In this document: in pieces, positions 37,696-50,223 of the stretch
Numbering within the stretch: the first letter of the stretch is position 1
How the letters are laid out: each line of letters opens with the position of its first letter
From: Luzula sylvatica
Lineage: Eukaryota > Streptophyta > Magnoliopsida > Poales > Juncaceae
Direction of reading: 5' to 3'
Assembly (NCBI GenBank): GCA_946800325.1
Contig: OX326956.1
Span: 14,859,167-14,923,166, forward strand
Length of the DNA stretch: 64,000 nt
Notes under the pieces: model-generated
What the model saw: the letters and a program-made list of their open reading frames with translations, nothing else
Database searches by the model: none
Told to the model about the DNA's origin: nothing
Made by a program: the position numbers and the translations under genes

Positions 37696-39260
37696 GATAT
37701 TTGAACTCCTCAAAGTGTTAAAATCATGTTTTGAATCGAAAAACATACTTTCTTAGCAGTTGTGAAATTTGGTGAAAAGTTATGTAGTAAAAGATACGAT
37801 ACAAATGATCCAAAAACACGTTATTTGAACTCCACAAAGCGTTAAAATCTTGTTGTGAATCGAAAAACAAACTTTCTTAGTGTTTGTGAAATTTGGTGAA
37901 AAGTTATGTAGTAAAAGATACGATGCAAATGATCTAAAAACAAGTTATTTGAACACCTCAAAGCGTTAAAAGCTTGTTTTGAATCGAAAAACAAACTTTC
38001 TTAGTGTTTGTGAAATTTGGTGAAAAGTTATGTACTAAAAGATACGATACAAATGATCCAAAAACAAGTTATTTGAACTCCTCAAAGCGTTAAAATCTTG
38101 TTTTGAATCGAAAAACAAACTTTCTTAGTGTTTGTGAAATTTGGTGAAAAGTTATGTAGTAAAAGATACGATACAAATGATCCAAAAACAAGTTATTTGA
38201 ACTCCTCAAAGCGTTAAAATCTTGTTTTGAATCGAAAAATAAACTTTCTTAGTGTTTGTGAAATTTGGTGAAAAGTTATGTAGTAAAAGATACGATACAA
38301 ATGATCTAAAAACAAGTTATTTGAACTCCTCAAAGTATTAAAATCTTGTTTTGAATCGAAAAACAAACTTTTTTAGCGTTTGTGAAATTTGGTGAAAAGT
38401 TATGTTGTAAAAGATACGGTACAATTGATCTAAAAACACGTTATTTGAACTCCTGAAAGCGTTAAAATCTTGTTTTGAATCGAAAAACTTACTTTCTTAG
38501 TGTTTGTGAAATTTGGTGAAAAGTTATGTAGTAAACGATACGATACAAATGATCTAAAAACACGTTATTTAAACTGCACAAAGCGTTAAAATCTTGTTTT
38601 GAATCGAAAAACAAACTTTCTTAGTGTTTGTGAAATTTGGTGAAAAGTTATGTAGTAAAAGATACGATGCAAATGATCTAAAAACGAGTTATTTGAACAC
38701 CTCAAAGCGTTAAAATCTTGTTTTGAATCGAAAAACAAACTTTCTTAGTGGTTGTGAAATTTGGTGAAAAGTTATGTAGTAAAAGATACGATACAAATGA
38801 TCCAAAAACAAGTTATTTGAACTCCTCAAAGCGTTAAAATCTTGTTTTGAATCGAAAAACAAAATTTCTTAGTGTTTGTGAAATTTGGTGAAAAGTTATG
38901 TTGTAAAAGATACGATGCAAATGATCTAAAAGCAAGTTATTTGAACACCACAAAGCGTTAAAATCTTGTTTTGAATCGAAAAAGAAACTTTCTTAGTGTT
39001 TGTGAAATTTGGTGAAAAGTTATGTAGTAAAAGATACGATACAATTGATCTAAAAACACGTTATTTGAACCCCTTAAAGCGTTAAAATCTTGTTTTGAAT
39101 CGAAAAACTAACTTTCTTAGTGTTTGTGAAATTTGGTGAAAAGTTATGTAGTAAAAGATACGATACAATTGATCTAAAAACACGATATTTGGACTCCTCA
39201 AAGCGTTAAAATCATGTTTTGAATCGAAAAACAAACTTTCTTAGTGTTTGTGAAATTTGG
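37696..39260 (+). repeat. 30-monomer higher-order repeat, partial copy 3
   Basis: Follows copy 2 for about 12.6 monomers up to the GGACTCC monomer at 39184. The match then switches inside that monomer from GAAAAGTTATGTAC to GAATAGTTATGTAG at about 39260, the form used before the tail module. Confidence 0.82.
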
Positions 39261-39679
39261 TGAATAGTTATGTAGTAAAAGATACGATACAAATGATCTA
39301 AAAACAAGTTATTTGAACTCCTGAAAGCGTTAAAATCTTGTTTTGAATCGAAAAACAAACTTTCTTTGTGTTTGTGAAATTTGGTGAAAAGTTATGTAGT
39401 AAAAGATACGATACAAATGATCCAAAAACAAGTTATTTGAACTCCTCAAAGCGTTAAAATCTTGTTTTGAATCGAAAAATAAACTTTCTTAGTGTTTGTG
39501 AAATTTGGTGAAAAGTTATGTAGTAAAAGATACGATACAAATGATCTAAAAACAAGTTATTTGAACTCCTCAAAGTATTAAAATCTTGTTTTGAATCGAA
39601 AAACAAACTTTTTTAGCGTTTGTGAAATTTGGTGAAAAGTTATGCTGTAAAAGATACGGTACAATTGATCTAAAAACAC
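38440..39679 (+). repeat. 10-monomer local duplication, copy 1
   Basis: 1240 bp from one CTCCTGAAAG/CTTAC monomer to the next at 39680. It includes CTGCAC, ACGAG/GTGGTTG, CAAAATTTC, CACCAC, CCCCTT and GGACTCC/GAATAG. The 39308 monomer is a hybrid: CTCCTGAAAG start, consensus 3' end with GATCC, and a private TTTCTTTGTG. Confidence 0.8.
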
Positions 39680-40590
39680 GTTATTTGAACTCCTGAAAGC
39701 GTTAAAATCTTGTTTTGAATCGAAAAACTTACTTTCTTAGTGTTTGTGAAATTTGGTGAAAAGTTATGTAGTAAACGATACGATACAAATGATCTAAAAA
39801 CACGTTATTTGAACTGCACAAAGCGTTAAAATCTTGTTTTGAATCGAAAAACAAACTTTCTTAGTGTTTGTGAAATTTGGTGAAAAGTTATGTAGTAAAA
39901 GATACGATGCAAATGATCTAAAAACGAGTTATTTGAACACCTCAAAGCGTTAAAATCTTGTTTTGAATCGAAAAACAAACTTTCTTAGTGGTTGTGAAAT
40001 TTGGTGAAAAGTTATGTAGTAAAAGATACGATACAAATGATCCAAAAACAAGTTATTTGAACTCCTCAAAGGGTTAAAATCTTGTTTTGAATCGAAAAAC
40101 AAAATTTCTTAGTGTTTGTGAAATTTGGTGAAAAGTTATGTTGTAAAAGATACGATGCAAATGATCTAAAAGCAAGTTATTTGAACACCACAAAGCGTTA
40201 AAATCTTGTTTTGAATCGAAAAAGAAACTTTCTTAGTGTTTGTGAAATTTGGTGAAAAGTTATGTAGTAAAAGATACGATACAATTGATCTAAAAACACG
40301 TTATTTGAACCCCTTAAAGCGTTAAAATCTTGTTTTGAATCGAAAAACTAACTTTCTTAGTGTTTGTGAAATTTGGTGAAAAGTTATGTAGTAAAAGATA
40401 CGATACAATTGATCTAAAAACACGATATTTGGACTCCTCAAAGCGTTAAAATCATGTTTTGAATCGAAAAACAAACTTTCTTAGTGTTTGTGAAATTTGG
40501 TGAATAGTTATGTAGTAAAAGATACGATACAAATGATCTAAAAACAAGTTATTTGAACTCCTGAAAGCGTTAAAATCTTGTTTTGAATCG
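39680..40590 (+). repeat. 10-monomer local duplication, copy 2 (partial)
   Basis: Matches 38440 onward for about seven monomers, through GGACTCC at 40431. It then continues into CTTACCTAG (40548 monomer), the true tail module, where copy 1 has the hybrid at 39308. Private GGGTTAAAATC near 40070. Confidence 0.78.
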
Positions 40591-41291
40591 AAAAACAAAC
40601 TTACCTAGTGTTTGTGAAATTTGGTGAAAAATTATGTACTAAAATATACGATACAAATGATCTAAAAACACGATATTTGAACTCCTCAAAGTGTTAAAAT
40701 CATGTTTTGAATCGAAAAACAAACTTTCTTAGTGTTTGTGAAATTTGATGAATAGTTATGTAGTAAAAGATACGATACAAATGATCTAAAAACAAGTTAT
40801 TTGAACTCCTGAAAGTGTTAAAATCTTGTTTTGAATCGAAAAACAAACTATCTTAGTGTTTGTGAAATTTTGTGAAAAGTTACGTAGTAAAAGATACGAT
40901 ACAATTGATCGAAAAACACGTTATTTGAACTCCTCAAAGCCTTAAAATCTTGTTTTGAATCGAAAAACAAACTTTCTTAGTGTTTGTGAAATTTGGAGAA
41001 AAGTTATGTAGTAAAAGATACGATACAAATGATATAAAAACACGATATTTGAACTCCTCAAAGCGTTAAAATCTTGTTTTGAATCGAAAAACAAACTTTC
41101 TTAGTGTTTGTGAAATTTGGTGAAAAGTTATGTAGTAAAAGATACGATACAAATGATCTAAAAACACGATATTTGAACTCCTCAAAGCGTTAAAATCTTG
41201 TTTTGAATCGAAAAACAAACTTTCTTAGTGTTTGTGAAATTTGGTGAAAAGTTGTGTAGTAAAAGATACGATACAATTGATCCAAAAACAC
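40548..41291 (+). repeat. Tail module before the 41.3-kb anchor
   Basis: Six monomers of types 7-12 ending in GTTGTGTAG and GATCC just before 41292. Private changes include AAATATACG near 40643, AATTTGATG near 40743, AAAGTGTT in the third unit and TTACGTAG near 40879, so this copy is more diverged than those in the first 9 kb. Confidence 0.85.
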
Positions 41292-44200
41292 GTTATTTGA
41301 ACTCCTGAAAGCGTAAAAATCTTGTTTTGAATCGAAAAACTTACTTTCTTAGTGTTTATGAAATTTGGTGAAAAGTTATGTAGTAAACGATACGATACAA
41401 ATGATCTAAAAACACGTTATTTGAACTCCACAAATCGTTAAAATCTTGTTTTGAATCGAAAAAACAACTTTCTTAGTGTTTGTGAAATTTGGTGAAAACT
41501 TATGTAGTAAACGATACGATACAAATGATCTATAAACACGTTATTTGAACTCCACAAAGCGTTAAAATCTAGTTTTGAATCGAAAAACCACCTTTCTTAG
41601 TGTTTGTGAAATTTGGTGAAAAATTATGTACTAAAAGATACGATACAAATGATCCAAAAACACGTTATTTGAACTCCTGAAAGCGTTAAAATCTTGTTTT
41701 GAATCGAAAAACTTACTTTCTTAGTGTTTGTGAAATTTGGTGAAAAGTTATGAAGTAAACGATACGATACAAATGATCTAAAAACACGTTATTTGAACTC
41801 CACAAAGCGTTAAAATCTTGTTTTGAATCGAAAAACAAACTTTCTTAGTGTTTGTGAAATTTGGTGAAAAGTTATGTAGTAAAAGATATGATACGAATGA
41901 TCTAAAAACAAGTTATTTGAACACCTCAAAGCGTTAAAATCTTGTTTTGAATCGAAAAACAAACTTTCTTAGTGTTTGTGAAATTTGGTGAAAAGTTATG
42001 TACTAAAAGATACGATACAAATGATCTAAAAACACGATATTTGAACTCCTCAAAGAGTTAAAATTATGTTTTGAATCGAAAAACAAACTTTCTTAGCGTT
42101 TGTGAAATTTGGTGAAAAGTTATGTAGTAAAAGATACGATACAAATGATATAAAAACAAGTTATTTGAACTCCTCAAAGCATTAAAATCTTGTTTTGAAT
42201 CGAAAAACAAACTTTTTTAGCGTTTGTGAAATTTGGTGAAAAGTTATGTAGTAAAAGATACGATACAATTGATCTAAAAACACGTTATTTGAACTCCTTA
42301 AAGCGTAAAAATCTTGTTTTGAATCGAAAAACAAACTTTCTTAGTGTTTGTGAAATTTGGTGAAAAGTTATGTAGTAAAAGATACGATACAATTGATCTA
42401 AAAACACGTTATTTGAACTCCTGAAAGCGTTAAAATCTTGTTTTGAATCGAAAAACTTACTTTCTTAGTGTTTGTGAAATTTGGTGAAAAGTTTTGTACT
42501 AAAAGATACGATACAAATGATCTAAAAACACGATATTTGAACTCCTCAAAGCGTTAAAATCATGTTTTGAATCGAAAAACAAACTTTCTTAGCATTTGTG
42601 AAATTTGGTGAAAAGTTATGTAGTAAAAGATACGATACAAATGATCCAAAAACAAGTTATTTGAACTCGTCAAAGCGTTAAAATCTTGTTTTGAATCGAA
42701 AAACAAACTTTTTTAGTGTTTGTGAAATTTGGTGAAAAGTTATGCAGTAAAAGATACGATGCAAATGATCTAAAAACAAGTTATTTGAACACCTTAAAGC
42801 GTTAAAATCTTGTTTTGAATCGAAAAACAAACTTTCTTAGTGTTTGTGAAATTTGGTGAAAAGTTATGTACTAAAAGATACGATACAAATGATCTAAAAA
42901 CACGATATTTGAACTCCTCAAAGTGTTAAAATCATGTTTTGAATCGAAAAACATACTTTCTTAGCAGTTGTGAAATTTGGTGAAAAGTTATGTAGTAAAA
43001 GATACGATACAAATGATCCAAAAACACGTTATTTGAACTCCACAAAGCGTTAAAATCTTGTTGTGAATCGAAAAACAAACTTTCTTAGTGTTTGAGAAAT
43101 TTGGTGAAAAGTTATGTAGTAAAAGATACGATGCAAATGATCCAAAAACAAGTTATTTGAACACCTCAAAGCGTTAAAAGCTTGTTTTGAATCGAAAAAC
43201 AAACTTTCTTAGTGTTTGTGAAATTTGGTGAAAAGTTATGTACTAAAAGATACGATACAAATGATCCAAAAACAAGTTATTTGAACTCCTCAAAGCGTTA
43301 AAATCTTGTTTTGAATCGAAAAACAAACTTTCTTAGTGTTTGTGAAATTTGGTGAAAAGTTATGTAGTAAAAGATACGATACAAATGATCCAAAAACAAG
43401 TTATTTGAACTCCTCAAAGCGTTAAAATCTTGTTTTCAATCGAAAAATAAACTTTCTTAGTGTTTGTGAAATTTGGTGAAAAGTTATGTAGTAAAAGATA
43501 CGATACAAATGATCTAAAAACAAGTTATTTGAACTCCTCAAAGTATTAAAATCTTGTTTTGAATCGAAAAACAAACTTTTTTAGCGTTTGTGAAATTTGG
43601 TGAAAAGTTATGTTGTAAAAGATACGGTACAATTGATCTAAAAACACGTTATTTGAACTGCTTAAACCGTTAAAATCTTGTTTTGAATCGAAAAACAAAC
43701 TTTCTTAGCGTTTGTGAAATTTGGTGAAAAGTTATGTAGTAAAAGATACGATACAATTGATCTAAAAACACGTTATTTGAACTCCTGAAAGCGTTAAAAT
43801 CTTGTTTTGAATCGAAAAACTTACTTTCTTAGTGTTTGTGAAATTTGGTGAAAAGTTATGTAGTAAACGATACGATACAAATGATCTAAAAACACGTTAT
43901 TTGAACTCCACAAAGCGTTAAAATCTTGTTATGAATCGAAAAACAAACTTTCTTAGTGTTTGTGAAATTTGGTGAAAAGTTATGTAGTAAAAGATACGAT
44001 GCAAATGATCTAAAAACAAGTTATTTGAACACCTCAAAGCGTTAAAATCTTGTTTTGAATCGAAAAACAAACTTTCTCAGTGTTAGTGAAATTTGGTGAA
44101 AAGTTATGTAATAAAAGATACGATACAAATGATCTAAAAACACGATATTTGAACTCCTCAAAGCGTTAAAATCATGTTTTGAATCGAAAAACAAACTTTC

Positions 44201-47200
44201 TTAGCTTTTGTGAAATTTGGTGAAAACTTATGTAGTAAAAGATACGATACAAATGATCCAAAAACAAGTTATTTGAACTCCTCAAAGCGTTAAAATCTTG
44301 TTTTGAATCGAAAAACAAACTTTCTTAGTGTTTGTGAAATTTGGTGAAAAGTTATGTAGTAAAAGATACGATACAATTGATCTAAAAACACGTTATTTGA
44401 ACTCCTGAAAGCGTTAAAATCTTGTTTTGAATCGAAAAACTTACTTTCTTAGTGTTTGTGAAATTTGGTGAAAAGTTATGTAGTAAACGATACGATACAA
44501 ATGATCTAAAAACACGTTATTTGAACTGCACAAAGCGTTAAAATCTTGTTTTGAATCGAAAAACAAACTTTCTTAGTGTTTGTGAAATTTGGTGAAAAGT
44601 TATGTAGTAAAAGATACGATGCAAATGATCTAAAAACGAGTTATTTGAACACCTCAAAGCGTTAAAATCTTGTTTTGAATCGAAAAACAAACTTTCTTAG
44701 TGGTTGTGAAATTTGGTGAAAAGTTATGTAGTAAAAGATACGATACAAATGATCCAAAAACAAGTTATTTGAACTCCTCAAAGCGTTAAAATCTTGTTTT
44801 GAATCGAAAAACAAAATTTCTTAGTGTTTGTGAAATTTGGTGAAAAGTTATGTTGTAAAAGATACGATACAAATTATCCAAAAACAAGTTATTTGAACTC
44901 CTCAAAGCGTTAAAATCTTGTTTTGAATCGAAAAATAAACTTTCTTAGTGTTTGTGAAATTTGGTGAAAAGTTATGTAGTAAAAGATACGATACAAATGA
45001 TCTAAAAACAAGTTATTTGAACTCCTCAAAGTATTAAAATCTTGTTTTGAATCGAAAAACAAACTTTTTTAGCGTTTGTGAAATTTGGTGAAAAGTTATG
45101 TTGTAAAAGATACGGTACAATTGATCTAAAAACACGTTATTTGAACTCCTTAAAGCGTTAAAATCTTGTTTTGAATCGAAAAACAAACTTTCTTAGCGTT
45201 TGTGAAATTTGGTGAAAAGTTATGTAGTAAAAGATACGATACAATTGATCTAAAAACACGTTATTTGAACTCCTGAAAGCGTTAAAATCTTGTTTTGAAT
45301 CGAAAAACTTACTTTCTTAGTGTTTGTGAAATTTGGTGAAAAGTTATGTAGTAAACGATACGATACAAATGATCTAAAAACACGTTATTCGAACTCCACA
45401 AAGCGTTAAAATCTTGTTATGAATCGAAAAACAAACTTTCTTAGTGTTTGTGAAATTTGGTGAAAAGTTATGTAGTAAAAGATACGATGCAAATGATCTA
45501 AAAACAAGTTATTTGAACACCTCAAAGCGTTAAAATCTTGTTTTGAATCGAAAAACAAACTTTCTCAGTGTTTCTGAAATTTGGTGAAAAGTTATGTAAT
45601 AAAAGATACGATACAAATGATCTAAAAACACGATATTTGAACTCCTCAAAGCGTTAAAATCATGTTTTGAATCGAAAAACAAACTTTCTTAGCATTTGTG
45701 AAATTTGGTGAAAACTTATGTAGTAAAAGATACGATACAAATGATCCAAAAACAAGTTATTTGAACTCCTCAAAGCGTTAAAATCTTGTTTTGAATCGAA
45801 AAACAAACTTTCTTAGTGTTTTTGAAATTTGGTGAAAAGTTATGTAGTAAAAAGATACGATGCAAATGATCTAAAAACAAGTTATTTGAACACCGCAAAG
45901 CGTTAAAATCTTGTTTTGAATCGAAAAACAAACTTTCTTAGTGTTTGTGAAATTTGGTGAAACGTTATGTAGTAAAAGATACGATACAATTGATCTAAAA
46001 ACACGTTATTTGAACTCCTTAAAGCGTTAAAATCTTGTTTTGAATCGAAAAACAAACTTTCTTAGTGTTTGTGAAATTTGGTGAAAAGTTATGTAGTAAA
46101 AGATACGATACAATTGATCTAAAAACACGTTATTTGAACTCCTGAAAGCGTTAAAATCTTGTTTTGAATCGAAAAACTTACTTTCTTAGTGTTTGTGAAA
46201 TTTGGTGAAAAGTTATGTAGTAAACGATACGATACAAATGATCTAAAAACACGTTATTTGAACTCCACAAAGCGTTAAAATCTTGTTTTGAATCGAAAAA
46301 CAAACTTTCTTAGTGTTTGTGAAATTTGGTGAAAAGTTATGTAGTAAAAGATACGATGCAAATGATCTAAAAACAAGTTATTTGAACACCTCAAAGCGTT
46401 AAAATCTTGTTTTGAATCGAAAAACAAACTTTCTTAGTGTTTGTGAAATTTGGTGAAAAGTTATGTAGTAAAAGATACGATACAAATGATCCAAAAACAA
46501 GTTATTTGAACTCCTCAAAGCGTTAAAATCTTGTTTTGAATCGAAAAACAAACTTTCTTAGTGTTTGTGAAATTTGGTTAAAAGTTATGTAGTAAAAGAT
46601 ACGATGCAAATGATATAAAAACAAGTTATTTGAAAACCACAAAGCGTTAAAATCTTGTTTTGAATCGAAAAACATACTTTCTTAGTGTTTGTGAAATTTG
46701 GTGAAAAGTTATGTAGTAAACGATACGATACAAATGATCTAAAAACACGTTATTTGAACTCCACAAAGCGTTAAAATCTTGTTTTGAATCGAAAAACAAA
46801 CTTTCTTAGTGTTTGTGAAATTTGGTGAAAAGTTATGTAGTAAAAGATACGATGCAAATGATCTAAAAACAAGTTATTTGAACACCTCAAAGCGTTAAAA
46901 TCTTGTTTTGAATCGAAAAACAAACTTTCTCAGTGTTTCTGAAATTTGGTGAAAAGTTATGTAATAAAAGATACGATACAAATGATCTAAAAACACGATA
47001 TTTGAACTCCTCAAAGCGTTAAAATCATGTTTTGAATCGCAAAACAAACTTTCTTAGCATTTGTGAAATTTGGTGAAAAGTTATGTAGTAAAAGATACGA
47101 TACAAATGATCCAAAAACAAGTTATTTGAACTCCTCAAAGCGTTAAAATCTTGTTTTGAATCGAAAAACAAACTTTCTTAGTGTTTGTGAAATTTGGTGA

Positions 47201-47864
47201 AAAGTTATGTAGTAAAAGATACGATACAAATGATCCAAAAACAAGTTATTTGAAAACCACAAAGCGTTAAAATCTTGTTTTGAATCGAAAAACAAACTTT
47301 CTTAGTGGTTGTGAAATTTGGTGAAAAGTTATGTAGTAAAAGATACGATACAAATGATCCAAAAACAAGTTATTTGAACTCCTCAAAGCGTTAAAATCTT
47401 GTTTTGAATCGAAAAACAAAATTTCTTAGTGTTTGTGAAATTTGGTGAAAAGTTATGTTGTAAAAGATACGATACAAATTATCCAAAAACAAGTTATTTG
47501 AACTCCTCAAAGCGTTAAAATCTTGTTTTGAATCGAAAAATAAACTTTCTTAGTGTTTGTGAAATTTGGTGAAAAGTTATGTAGTAAAAGATACGATACA
47601 AATGATCCAAAAACAAGTTATTTGAACTCCTCAAAGCGTTAAAATCTTGTTTTGAATCGAAAAACAAACTTTTTTAGCGTTTGTGAAATTTGGTGAAAAG
47701 TTATGTTGTAAAAGATACGATACAATTGATCTAAAAACACGTTATTTGAACTCCTGAAAGCGTTAAAATCTTGTTTTGAATCGAAAAACTTACTTTCTTA
47801 GTGTTTGTGAAATTTGGTGAAAAGTTATGTAGTAAACGATACGATACAAATGATCTAAAAACAC

Positions 47865-47988
47865 GTTATTCGAACTCCACAAAGCGTTAAAATCTTGTTA
47901 TGAATCGAAAAACAAACTTTCTTAGTGTTTGTGAAATTTGGTGAAAAGTTATGTAGTAAAAGATACGGTACAATTGATCTAAAAACAC
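47865..47988 (+). repeat. Chimeric monomer in a 3-monomer duplication
   Basis: Starts as the TTCGAACTCC/GTTATGAATC type but ends GATACGGTACAATTG...ACAC, the end of the AAAGTATT type that normally precedes CTCCTTAAAG. The set CTCCTGAAAG, TTCGAAC, CTCCTTAAAG at 47741-48112 is followed by CTCCTGAAAG, TTCGAAC again at 48113, giving a 372-bp local gain. Confidence 0.8.
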
Positions 47989-49850
47989 GTTATTTGAACT
48001 CCTTAAAGCGTTAAAATCTTGTTTTGAATCGAAAAACAAACTTTCTTAGCGTTTGTGAAATTTGGTGAAAAGTTATGTAGTAAAAGATACGATACAATTG
48101 ATCTAAAAACACGTTATTTGAACTCCTGAAAGCGTTAAAATCTTGTTTTGAATCGAAAAACTTACTTTCTTAGTGTTTGTGAAATTTGGTGAAAAGTTAT
48201 GTAGTAAACGATACGATACAAATGATCTAAAAACACGTTATTCGAACTCCACAAAGCGTTAAAATCTTGTTATGAATCGAAAAACAAACTTTCTTAGTGT
48301 TTGTGAAATTTGGTGAAAAGTTATGTAGTAAAAGATACGATGCAAATGATCTAAAAACAAGTTATTTGAACACCTCAAAGCGTTAAAATCTTGTTTTGAA
48401 TCGAAAAACAAACTTTCTCAGTGTTTCTGAAATTTGGTGAAAAGTTATGTAATAAAAGATACGATACAAATGATCTAAAAACACGATATTTGAACTCCTC
48501 AAAGCGTTAAAATCATGTTTTGAATCGAAAAACAAACTTTCTTAGCATTTGTGAAATTTGGTGAAAACTTATGTAGTAAAAGATACGATACAAATGATCC
48601 AAAAACAAGTTATTTGAACTCCTCAAAGCGTTAAAATCTTGTTTTGAATCGAAAAACAAACTTTCTTAGTGTTTTTGAAATTTGGTGAAAAGTTATGTAG
48701 TAAAAAGATACGATGCAAATGATCTAAAAACAAGTTATTTGAACACCGCAAAGCGTTAAAATCTTGTTTTGAATCGAAAAACAAACTTTCTTAGTGTTTG
48801 TGAAATTTGGTGAAACGTTATGTAGTAAAAGATACGATACAATTGATCTAAAAACACGTTATTTGAACTCCTTAAAGCGTTAAAATCTTGTTTTGAATCG
48901 AAAAACAAACTTTCTTAGTGTTTGTGAAATTTGGTGAAAAGTTATGTAGTAAAAGATACGATACAAATGATCCAAAAACAAGTTATTTGAACTCCTCAAA
49001 GCGTTAAAATCTTGTTTTGAATCGAAAAACAAACTTTCTTAGTGTTTGTGAAATTTGGTTAAAAGTTATGTAGTAAAAGATACGATGCAAATGATATAAA
49101 ACCAAGTTATTTGAAAACCACAAAGCGTTAAAATCTTGTTTTGAATCGAAAAACTTACTTTCTTAGTGTTTGTGAAATTTGGTGAAAAGTTATGTAGTAA
49201 ACGATACGATACAAATGATCTAAAAACACGTTATTTGAACTCCACAAAGCGTTAAAATCTTGTTTTGAATCGAAAAACAAACTTTCTTAGTGTTTGTGAA
49301 ATTTGGTGAAAAGTTATGTAGTAAAAGATACGATGCAAATGATCTAAAAACAAGTTATTTGAACACCTCAAAGCGTTAAAATCTTGTTTTGAATCGAAAA
49401 ACAAACTTTCTCAGTGTTTCTGAAATTTGGTGAAAAGTTATGTAATAAAAGATACGATACAAATGATCTAAAAACACGATATTTGAACTCCTCAAAGCGT
49501 TAAAATCATGTTTTGAATCGAAAAACAAACTTTCTTAGCATTTGTGAAATTTGGTGAAAACTTATGTAGTAAAAGATACGATACAAATGATCCAAAAACA
49601 AGTTATTTGAACTCCTCAAAGCGTTAAAATCTTGTTTTGAATCGAAAAACAAACTTTCTTAGTGTTTTTGAAATTTGGTGAAAAGTTATGTAGTAAAAAG
49701 ATACGATGCAAATGATCTAAAAACAAGTTATTTGAACACCGCAAAGCGTTAAAATCTTGTTTTGAATCGAAAAACAAACTTTCTTAGTGTTTGTGAAATT
49801 TGGTGAAAAGTTATGTAGTAAAAGATACGATACAATTGATCTAAAAACAC

Positions 49851-50099
49851 GTTATTTGAACTCCTTAAAGCGTTAAAATCTTGTTTTGAATCGAAAAACA
49901 AACTTTCTTAGTGTTTTTGAAATTTGGTGAAAAGTTATGTAGTAAAAAGATACGATGCAAATGATCTAAAAACAAGTTATTTGAACACCGCAAAGCGTTA
50001 AAATCTTGTTTTGAATCGAAAAACAAACTTTCTTAGTGTTTGTGAAATTTGGTGAAAAGTTATGTAGTAAAAGATACGATACAATTGATCTAAAAACAC
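49851..50099 (+). repeat. Two-monomer duplication with chimeric first unit
   Basis: The 249-bp pair (extended GTGTTTTTG monomer plus CACCGC monomer) at 49602 is followed at once by a second pair. The second pair's first unit begins CTCCTTAAAG, the type expected next, and then switches to GTGTTTTTG/GTAGTAAAAAG. An identical arrangement is found at 60147/60396. Confidence 0.85.
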
Positions 50100-50223
50100 G
50101 TTATTTGAACTCCTTAAAGCGTTAAAATCTTGTTTTGAATCGAAAAACAAACTTTCTTAGTGTTTGTGAAATTTGGTGAAAAGTTGTGTAGTAAAAGATA
50201 CGATACAATTGATCCAAAAACAC
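50100..50223 (+). repeat. Chimeric monomer joining to the ninth anchor
   Basis: Begins CTCCTTAAAG like the neighbouring mosaic monomers and ends GTTGTGTAG...CAATTGATCC...ACAC, the exact end of tail type 12. Here the anchor cassette follows without the rest of the tail module, so the junction lies inside this monomer, upstream of position 87. Confidence 0.83.

Larger units (their letters stand above)
41292..50223 (+). repeat. 72-monomer segment, anchor to anchor
   Basis: 8932 bp = 72 x 124 + 4; the four extra bases are the extended monomers at 45756, 48609, 49602 and 49851. The first half follows the 50224 copy: anchor cassette, GTTTTGTAC, CTCGTC, TAGCAG, AAAGCTTG, CGGTAC, CTGCTTAAA, GTTAGTG, TAGCTTTT. 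The second half has TTCGAACTCC monomers, GAAAACCAC monomers, a three-monomer local duplication (47741-48112) and a two-monomer duplication (49602-50099). Confidence 0.82.
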
